Below, in pieces: positions 56,473 to 64,000 of a stretch of DNA of 64,000 bases. The DNA is from Paraspadella gotoi (lineage: Eukaryota > Chaetognatha), in assembly GCA_051294375.1 (NCBI GenBank), contig CM119265.1, positions 14,732,963-14,796,962 on the forward strand. The letters run 5' to 3'. The position numbers and the translations under genes are program-made. A model generated the notes under the pieces. That model worked only from the letters and a program-made list of their open reading frames with translations. It did no database searches and was not told where the DNA came from. Positions within the stretch are counted from its first letter, which is position 1, and the number at the start of each line of letters is the position of its first letter.

Positions 56473-57370
56473 AGCGCCCGTCCGACGCGGAAGTTTATTA
56501 TTAAGCAAATGAGGAATGGTTGTAAGCAGAAAAAAGGCACGATAAATCTTAAGATCATAATAAATATATTATATCAGTTTCATACATATTGATGATTCAT
56601 AGGCCTTAATATACAGTAGGAAACAATATATAAAATGACTATCGCCAGAACTGCTGCTGGCGCATTTTTGCGCATCATTTTTGGGAATTATCAATGATAA
56701 ATACCTTGAGAGAAAATACATTTGCATCTCCTATAACCAGAGGTTTTGCGAGGAAAGCCTAGTTTTTGCACTACAATAAAAAGAAATATTGCTTTCTGTA
56801 CTATTCCAATATTTTTCTTATTTGAAAGATTCTTTTTTGGTTTTTAGTTAGAGTTACGCTTACGCTACCTATTCAAAAAATAAAATTTTTCTTTTCAGTA
56901 TTTTCCATACAGTAAATATTTCAAAAAGCCTTGTTTTTTGGTATCAAATTCCCTATTATTTTTCGGTCGATAGAGAAATAAAAATTTCGTCGAATACTGC
57001 TAATCCCTACCAAGGGCCCTCTTTTCCCCCTTTCAAAAATAAATTCATTTAATTTTGTTTCTCCTCAGAGAAAAGGTTTTTGGTAGGGATATAATAATAT
57101 AATAAATAATATAATAATATATAATAATAGTTCACTCGATTCCATATTTCGTGACAATCGGTCGGCGGTATTTAAAGTTGACGGTATGAAACTAACAATA
57201 ATGTTAAATTCTTGTATATATTTTAGAATTTAGAATTCTAGTACCAACAAACATGGGTCTTACAGCCCAATCAAATGTATTAAGTATTAATTTTGAAAAA
57301 TATTGAATCAAATACATTCTTTTTTCGTCAGGATCTCCTCCCTGCAAAACTTCCGCGTCGGACGGGCGCT
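56473..57370. mobile_element. Candidate short DNA transposon (24-bp perfect TIRs)
   Basis: AGCGCCCGTCCGACGCGG and six further bases at 56,473-56,496 are exactly reverse-complementary to 57,347-57,370. The 850 bp between are AT-rich and non-coding, with small inverted repeats such as CCCTACCA/TGGTAGGG. A perfect GC-rich inverted repeat in AT-rich DNA is unlikely by chance. I could not find a clear target duplication. The right end lies 19 bp before the end of the LINE fragment. Confidence 0.55.
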
Positions 57371-57389
57371 CTATATAGTTTCCAGAAAT

Positions 57390-58049
57390 TTAAGTTAACC
57401 TGGCGCCAAATAGAAGATCTAACATAGTAACAGAGTACATAATTGCTCCCCAGATGGCCTTCCACTCATTAGTTAAACTAACTCCAAGTACTCTTTCCCA
57501 TTTCTCTTCATAATGCCTTACCACTCTAACATTAATTCTCAATTGAGAATAAGTTTCTGCAAAAGACATTTCACTCAACCTCCTATTCGCCCCCTGTACC
57601 TCTAAAATGAAGTCAGGAGGATGATCAGTTGGGACAATGTTTTCAACTAGCTCCCTCACTCTACATTGGATATCAAAAATCCTTTTTCTCTGAGAGCGTG
57701 GAGTTTCATTCATTGGCATGTTCAAAAATTGACCAACAGTCTCAATTCCTCGTTCTACTATATTACTAAACGACTTTAAAACTATTCCATCTGAATCAGT
57801 CACATTTGCATTATATAATAAATGGTAATCATCAACAGGCAAATTACCCGGTTCAAATTTGAAAGGCAAGCATGACCAAGCCCTTACAGCCTCAGCATAA
57901 AACCCGACCAATACCAATGGTAATCCCACTACTTTTGCCCTCAGGCTATCCAATCCATAAAAGCCACATGCTTGTTCTCCAATAAGCTCATCTGCTAAAA
58001 CTCTAGCAAAAGATTCCTTAGGCATGCTTAACAACCTTTCAATCCACAT
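57390..58049 (-). pseudogene. Non-LTR retrotransposon (LINE) pol C-terminal fragment
   Basis: A 219-codon minus-strand frame. MWIERLLSMP, GFYAEAVRAW, then HLLYNANVTDSDG and IVERGIETVGQFL match the region after the RT domain of L1/Tx1/CR1-type LINEs (kiaWi.RLl ... P.fY.e.l.aW ... LwyNp.i ... W...GI..v.Dll). A further W-x-x-I-W near the end fits the last conserved tryptophans. Upstream a stop appears at about 58,067, so RT itself and the endonuclease are lost. This is a 5'-truncated copy, as is usual for LINEs. The frame is unusually long and free of stops, suggesting a young insertion. The exact clade cannot be fixed from this part. Confidence 0.75.
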
Positions 58050-58394
58050 TATTCTCTGTGCTTTAACCTAATCTCTGATATCCATTAATTGCGCTCCACC
58101 ATTATAACATCTCGAACAAAACCTCGTACGTTTTTAAAATCGGCTAATAAATAAATGATTTTTCGCTTACGAAGTTTTTATTCGTTACCTAATTCCGATC
58201 GAATAAAAAAAATTAAAAAAAATTTTAAAATTGATTTTCGTTTTTTGTAAAGTTTTCGATCTTATAATTCATTATATTTTTATAATGAGAAAATATTTTT
58301 TAAAAAAATGTATATGAAATGGTACAACTAATATAAAAATTATCCATTCATTTAATAATTAAGCTATCTTGCCCATTACTTTGGACAGGCTTTG
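58050..58394. other. AT-rich DNA ending in a dispersed repeat
   Basis: No coding region. Bases 58,314-58,406 are a copy of the repeat at 23,044-23,140. Confidence 0.6.
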
Positions 58395-58406
58395 GTGTTT
58401 AAGGCC
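58314..58406 (+). repeat. Dispersed repeat copy, shared with 23 kb
   Basis: Begins GAAATGGTACAACTAATATA and ends GTTTAAGGCC. It matches the reverse complement of 23,044-23,140 with few differences. The similarity stops sharply at AAGGCC. Confidence 0.8.
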
Positions 58407-59356
58407 AGGGATCACTCAATCTAAAATTGTAGAAATTCTTAATTTACTGTATCTTAATCATTTTCTCTTATCTTGTAAGAGGTTTTCTATTGAAAAATAA
58501 TAGAACACTTTTAAAAATCTACATAAAATGTTCATAAAAATTTAAACATAATTTTTTCTTCTGGTAAAACTAGATTTTCAAGAGAAAATAATAATTTTTT
58601 ATATGTAAGTTAAATTTCTATAACTAAATTTTTAACTTAAAACTGATTCTTTACAGTAAGCTCAATTTCTACTTCTTATATTTAATTCTTCCTTTGGTAA
58701 AAGTACATACTTGGAGTTGTATCACTATAATTCTAAAATAAACTACTACACATTTTCCAGACGGGTTTTTATACTTTTATGATTTTTATGAGTTAAAAAA
58801 CTTATCGAATTTATTTCAATTTGACTTTTTACTTTATGTAATGTTTAATGAGTTTTAATGAGTACAGAATTTAACTTTATTGACGAGTGAAGTTAAAAAC
58901 GAAGAGTTGCAGCTCAAACCGTTGGACTTTTCTTGAAGAAAAAAATATCTTGGGCAAGAAAGGAAAGGTGGGGAAATTCTATGAGCGCGTTTTTTGAAAA
59001 AAATGTTTTCGTTTCAAAGATATCAAGGAATTAATCCCAAAAATAGATTAAAATAATAAAATTTTATATGTAGGAAGCAAATTTTGAAAGTATCTTTCAT
59101 AGAATTGGAGTTCGTCACCTAAAAGTAATCCATGCCAAATTTCATGAAAAACCGCCTTACCGTTTGGGCTGCAACTCTTCAAATAGGTTTCTTTTATTTA
59201 TATATAGTACAAAAAAAATCGAAAAAAGGATGACGCATTTGAAAAAATAGTAAAGTGAATACATTTTCGGAATCGTCAGGAGCTCTCCTTTCAAAATCCG
59301 AGCTCGTTTTTTAGCCTAATTATAATTTGAATTGAGTGATCCCGGACCTTAAACAC
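58395..59356. mobile_element. Candidate short DNA transposon or foldback element
   Basis: GTGTTTAAGGCCAGGGATCA with six more bases (58,395-58,420) is complementary to 59,331-59,356 with two mismatches, and similarity extends weakly to about 40 bp. The interior is AT-rich and non-coding. It holds a second inverted pair, GAAGAGTTGCAGCTCAAACC at 58,901 with its near-complement ending at 59,180, which is off-centre and may be a nested element. No target duplication could be assigned because the left end overlaps the dispersed repeat. Confidence 0.45.
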
Positions 59357-60377
59357 AACAATGCTCGGGAAAATATTTTTGGACCGCCAATTTTTATATA
59401 TAAAATAAAGGATTTCTCCAACTTCAATACAATGTCAACGCATTTAAGTATGTTGTCATTTTACAATAAACTTCAAATTCAGGAATCCGATAGCAATATG
59501 TTCACATTTTTATTTGGTTATTTTAACATGATACGATCATGGTAAAGTGAATTAGTTCCATTTTGGTGAAATTTTTATTAAAGTAAAAGTAAAAGAGGAG
59601 CTAACGATCAGGAATTCTAAGAGTTTTCAACCGGGAGTCAGATTCGGAAAAAAATCTTATATGGCGAAAATCTTCCAAAGAAGGGGTGGATTTTCCGAAG
59701 ATTTTGTTAATATTTTTCTATATTTATGGTCGGATTTTTTTGAAACTTAACAATTAGCAATATTGCCAATCAATCTACATTGTCCGGTCAAAGAATATAT
59801 TAAAAAAACCTCTGACTTTTTTCGTCAGAGCTTAGTCCTAAAGCTATGCCTATGGGTTAACATTAATTATTTCAGTTACTATGGTAATTGGCCAAAAAAC
59901 AATTAATAATTATATATAATTATAATAACTAAGTGAAAAAAGATCAAATTATAATGAAAAAAATATTTTGAACAATTTAAATGTCAAATATCAAAAGTAA
60001 ACCAGAAGTTGCAGAGACGACCGCCAGCCAGGAAGATCTGACAAAACGCTGCGTCATTAGGGAGTGCCGAAGAGAAAACCGTGCAGCGGCACAAAATCCA
60101 AACAAACGAACGAGCCAGGGTCGCCGCGCCTTTACTGGAGAGTGAACGAATGAGAGGTGCCTGAATCCCAGCGAAGAGAGATAATCTCTGAGGCGCGATG
60201 GGCCGAGAAAAAGAGAGCGTTGGAACAAGGAACTCGGCGAGGACTGGAAGTTGTGGACGAGTCGAGGATGCGCAGTGATGAGGCTGCAAACCAAGGAGAA
60301 AATGACCAAACGTGAACCAAATTATTACTTTCTTTTAAAATCTTTTTTAAACAAGTTTGAGCAAACAATGTCGGATC
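59357..60377. other. Mostly AT-rich DNA; small GC-rich block
   Basis: AT-rich to 59,980, then a less AT-rich block (59,995-60,300). On plus it holds a 54-codon basic frame (59,981-60,145), on minus two low-complexity frames; none has a recognisable domain. Bases 60,349-60,378 repeat 32,929-32,958 from the candidate LTR of copy B. Confidence 0.5.
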
Positions 60378-60508
60378 TGCAAGTTAAGAAAAAGCATGCA
60401 AGTTAAAAAAATGATAACAAGTTGAAAAAATGACGCGAATTTAAAAATGATGCAAATGGAAAAAATTATATGAGTTGAAAAAATGGATGTGAGTGCGAAA
60501 AAATGATG
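60378..60508. repeat. Degenerate 17-20-bp minisatellite running into a gap
   Basis: About seven units of the type AAGTTGAAAAAATGATG, with variable GAAAAAATG cores. The array is cut by the N run, so its true length is unknown. Confidence 0.7.
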
Positions 60509-60608
60509 NNNNNNNNNNNNNNNNNNNNNNNNNNNNNNNNNNNNNNNNNNNNNNNNNNNNNNNNNNNNNNNNNNNNNNNNNNNNNNNNNNNNNNNNNNNN
60601 NNNNNNNN
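60509..60608. other. Assembly gap, 100 N
   Basis: Exactly 100 N between a minisatellite and a (GA)n tract. Confidence 0.98.
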
Positions 60609-60743
60609 AGAGAGAGAGAGAGAGAGAGAGTCACCGTCGGAAAGGAAGGAAAACAAACAAAAACAGAGGAATACAAAAAGAGTGGAGGAAAAACAAGCTA
60701 AATCTGGCAGGCGCACCTGAGAGCAATCTGAACAATAGGGGGC

Positions 60744-60793
60744 AGAGGAAGGGGAGGAGGAGAGGAGGAGGAGGAGGAGGAGGAGGAGGAGGA
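60744..60793. repeat. (GGA)n trinucleotide tract
   Basis: About 16 GGA units, slightly interrupted. Confidence 0.9.
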
Positions 60794-61185
60794 AGACGAC
60801 GACAAAGAAAACCACTTTCCCTCCCGCTGTTTCGTCTTTCTTGAGAACCAGAAGTCGCCGTCTTAAGTGTCTTTTGCGTTCGATGACTTTTGTTTGTTTT
60901 TCTATTTATATTGTTAAATATTTCTCATATTCTCATCTTTCTTATATCCATTTTGTATCATTCGAATAAAAATAATATTTTTGTTCATAATATAATATAA
61001 ATTAATTAAATTTAATAAATTATAAATGTATATAAAATAATAAAAGATATGTATGTTTTGAATTATTACATTAAGCAAACAACAAATATGTCACCGACGA
61101 CGACGACGACAACAACAAACAAACAAAGTGAAACCTAAAATAGGAATGACAGAAATGCTCATTTTCTCACCGTTGGTTCTGAGGG
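60794..61185. other. AT-rich DNA, no gene seen
   Basis: AT-rich with a short (ACG)n/(ACA)n patch at about 61,095-61,128. Confidence 0.5.
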
Positions 61186-61309
61186 AGAAAAAGGGAGAGA
61201 GAGTGAGAGAAGAAGAGAGAGAAAGAGAGACAGAGAGAGAGAGAGAAAGGGATCATGGTCTCTTCCTCTCATTGAATTTGTCAACTCAATTTTCCTGGAC
61301 AAGAAATCC

Positions 61310-61379
<70 letters not shown>

Positions 61380-61386
61380 GAGAGAT
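61186..61386. repeat. (GA)n microsatellites, two blocks
   Basis: GA-rich at 61,192-61,245 and nearly pure (GA)n at 61,312-61,386, separated by unique DNA containing AATTTTCCTGGACAAG. Confidence 0.95.
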
Positions 61387-61599
61387 GGAATCGGAAAAGG
61401 ATTTTGACCTGAAACCTTGGAAATGACCAACGGATAGAAGAGAAAAAAATAAGATTTGCATGTTGAAGGTTGCTAAGTTATATTATATTACTATTGGACA
61501 AAATTAAAGTATTATAAAACTTATAAAAATATTATATCTTTCTGGTGGACAAAAAACTACAAACTTGGTCAAACTATTGACCTTACTTTCACGACCTGA

Positions 61600-61670
61600 T
61601 CTCTCTCTCTCTCTCTCTCTCATCTCTCTCTCGCCTTCTTTCTCTCTCTCTATCTCTCTCTCCTTTCTCT

Positions 61671-61723
<53 letters not shown>

Positions 61724-61758
61724 GCCTTCTCTCTCCTCTCTCTCTCTCTCTTTCTCTT

Positions 61759-61793
<35 letters not shown>

Positions 61794-61807
61794 TCTCTCT
61801 CTCGCCT

Positions 61808-61840
<33 letters not shown>

Positions 61841-61861
61841 CTCTCTCTCTTTCTCTCTCAA
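61600..61861. repeat. (CT)n microsatellite with CTCTCGCCTTCT periodicity
   Basis: About 260 bp of CT dinucleotides. The phrase CTCTCTCGCCTTCT recurs at about 61,628, 61,721 and 61,800, giving a longer period of roughly 80-93 bp on top of the dinucleotide repeat. Confidence 0.9.
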
Positions 61862-62556
61862 TCTGATAATAAAGTCATTTTTGACCTGAAAATTTTTTCC
61901 TTTGATTGTTTAATTTTTTTTTATCTAGAACAATAGAAATTTTATTGAATAAAATAAATATTTTATTTTTAATATTTTCAATAAACTGACGACAAAATGT
62001 TTTGCTTTACATGTCGCTTGAATCCGAATTTTTGAATTTCGTCAATTTTTCTCGGTTCTCGTCTAATCTATAAACAAATAAAACAAAACTCAAAGAATTA
62101 GAATCTAAAAAAATAATTACAACGTTATAACATAAGATTATCATTGAAAAGGTAAATAATATATGAACCGACAAATGACAATATTACAATCCGACATTAA
62201 ACATCTCTAACGGAAGAAATTTTACGTAACAATAAACTTATTTCAGGCCAAACTAAACTAAAATACAAAGCATTAATAGAACGCGAAATATAATTGTGAA
62301 ATTCACACGAACTATTTTAAAAACAAAACAAATAAACAAAAAGCAAAAAAACGTTAACCTGATTCGTCTTTTTAATTTTCTTCCGTCGTCGGAATTTCAT
62401 TCTCCATCCGCCACAAGAAGGACAAAGGTTCGCCATTCGCTGTGGAATGAATGAGGAATTCATTAATTAATTAATGAATGATTGATTTATTCAATGATTA
62501 TTCAATGATTTGATTGATCGATTGATTGATTTTAGTGATTGGTTGGTTGGTGTTAT
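61862..62556. other. AT-rich DNA, no gene seen
   Basis: AT-rich, including TTAATTAATTAATGAATGATTG at about 62,463-62,484. No supported gene. Confidence 0.5.
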
Positions 62557-62940
62557 TTATTTTTTATTTATTTATTTTTATTTATTTTTTTATTTTATTT
62601 TATTTATTTATTTATATTTTTTTAAATTTATTTATTTATTTTAATTATTTATTTTTTATTTATTCATGATTTATTGATTAGATTTATTGATTTGATTTAT
62701 TGATTTATAATTGATTTCTTGATTTATTAATTGATTTATTGACTATTGATTTTTGATTTATGAATATATTGATTTATGATTCATTGATTCATTGATTTAT
62801 TAATTTATTAATTTATTCAATTTATTGACTTATTGATTTATTGATATTGATTTATGACTTATGATTTATGATTCATTGATCATTAATTTATTAATTTATT
62901 GACTTATTGATTTATTGTATTCTTGATTATTGATTTTTTT
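62557..62940. repeat. (TTTA)n followed by degenerate (GATTTATT)n
   Basis: TTTATT tetranucleotides to about 62,660, then many copies of TGATTTATTGA-type units to 62,940. Low complexity over nearly 400 bp. Confidence 0.85.
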
Positions 62941-63129
62941 ATTCTTTTTAATTACCCCATTTGTTTATTTGATTAAATAATTGAGAAAACGACTCATTTT
63001 TTGTGTTGCGCGCATGTACTTTTCTTTTTACTTATCATTAAAAACAAAAGGCGACGCCAGTAGTGCTTAGATTTGATTTAACAAGATGACAACTATCTAT
63101 AAGCAAGTTATAAGCGTTTTAACGTAAGT

Positions 63130-63201
63130 GGACAGACAGACGGACCGACCGACGGACGCGACCGAACGGACAGACAGACGGACCGACCGACGGACCGACC
63201 A
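63130..63201. repeat. (GACA/GACG)n tandem tract
   Basis: Two copies of a unit of about 43 bp opening GGACAGACAGACGGACCGAC, themselves built of GACN tetranucleotides. Confidence 0.85.
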
Positions 63202-63390
63202 CGAAAAGTGACTTACAGAGTACTCGGCGCGCAAACTAAAAAATAAGTGAATTATGGGCCTTAATGACCCCATTTATAATAAAGGAACGCTCCTGTAATT
63301 TCGCTGAGAAAGATAATTTTAAATGCAATACAAATACAAAACAAGAAAATAACCTCACTACTCCCTCTCCCACTTTCCACTCCCACTCCC

Positions 63391-63509
63391 TCCTCTCTCT
63401 CTCTCTCTCTCTCTCGGTCTCTCTCTCTCTTCTCTCTCTCTCTCACCCTGTCAATCGCGGTATCTCACTCTCTAGCTCTCTCTGTCTCTCTCTCTCTCTC
63501 TCTCTTCTC

Positions 63510-63541
<32 letters not shown>

Positions 63542-63600
63542 TCTCTCTCTCTCACCCTGTCAATCGGCGTATCTCACTCTCTATCTCTTTCTCTCCCCCG
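63391..63600. repeat. (CT)n tract with a duplicated non-repetitive cassette
   Basis: CACCCTGTCAATCG followed by GTATCTCACTCTCTA occurs at about 63,444 and again at about 63,553, spaced 109 bp within CT dinucleotides. Confidence 0.85.
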
Positions 63601-63725
63601 TCTTCCTCCGGAAACGGCGCCCTGCAAATGTGTGCAGAGATCAGCTGTGAGTTCGACGCTTTTATCCATCGCGACCTCGAAGCCAGACGCCTTGACGGTG
63701 GCGAGGAGAGAATCGAACGGGACGT

Positions 63726-63859
63726 GGATGTGAAGGGGTCACGGATGGTTGGACGGAAAAATGAGGGATGTGGAAGGGGTCAGAGATAATTGGGGAAAGA
63801 AAGAGGATGTGGAGGGGTCAAGGAAAGTTGGACGAGAAATGAGGGATGTTGAAGGGGTC

Positions 63860-63862
<3 letters not shown>
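63726..63862. repeat. 39-40-bp minisatellite
   Basis: Units start GGATGTGGAAGGGGTCA-like at 63,726, 63,766, 63,805 and 63,844. The fourth is cut short and runs into (GA)n. Confidence 0.9.
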
Positions 63863-63893
<31 letters not shown>

Positions 63894-64000
63894 AATAGCA
63901 GTCAGGTCTCATTTCTTTGTTTAAAAATCACTTTTTTTTCTGTTTATCCGGTCACTTTCCGTCCCATACACTCATCCCTTTCCTCCCCTTCCCCTCCCCT

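Noticed and set aside
59981-60145. 54-codon basic open frame in a less AT-rich block
   Set aside because: Too short, no recognisable domain, and overlapped by minus-strand frames of similar length. It cannot be told from chance.

Overview
This is a window of a eukaryotic, almost certainly invertebrate metazoan, nuclear genome assembly. It is AT-rich with scattered CpG-rich islands. It carries very many (GA)n/(CT)n microsatellites, four runs of N (25, 10, 100 and 100) and fragments of several transposon classes. I see no intact host protein-coding gene, no rRNA or tRNA gene and no CRISPR array. Most open frames are short, lie inside simple repeats, or are broken relics of retroelements. The sequence does not let me name the species.

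Bases 1-24,330 are dominated by one structure: two inverted arms of about 11 kb (about 2,369-13,500 and 13,560-24,330) around a centre of under 100 bp. Bases 1-2,343 are a third copy of part of the same unit, cut off by a 25-N gap. The copies differ largely by single-base insertions and deletions. That fits noisy long-read gap filling or unresolved haplotypes at least as well as a biological palindrome.

Bases 24,331-32,900 are non-coding AT-rich DNA with homopolymer runs, large GA/CT and GAAA tracts, a (CCG)n tract and one CpG-rich island.

Bases 32,900-51,900 are a retroelement graveyard. At least three copies (A on plus, B and C on minus) belong to one Ty3/Gypsy-like, envelope-bearing family. 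The order is gag, protease (DTGAS), reverse transcriptase, RNase H, an extra OTU-like domain with a basic/proline-rich linker, integrase, and an env-type glycoprotein with a signal peptide and C-terminal transmembrane segment. Copy A (43,970-51,885) is the fullest. Copy B keeps OTU-like, integrase, env and a candidate LTR. Copy C keeps protease linker and RT/RNase H, and is interrupted by a 2,978-bp DNA transposon with terminal inverted repeats of about 840 bp and a 4-bp target duplication. All three copies are broken by frameshifts or stops.

Bases 53,390-55,872 hold a different Ty3/Gypsy element: an integrase C-terminal fragment, then a deletion derivative whose gag runs directly into the pol tail, a polypurine tract and a 213-bp LTR. 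Bases 56,470-59,360 contain two candidate short non-autonomous DNA transposons flanking a 5'-truncated LINE fragment. Bases 59,360-64,000 are AT-rich DNA, satellites and microsatellites.

The object most worth following up is the OTU-carrying, env-carrying retroelement family.
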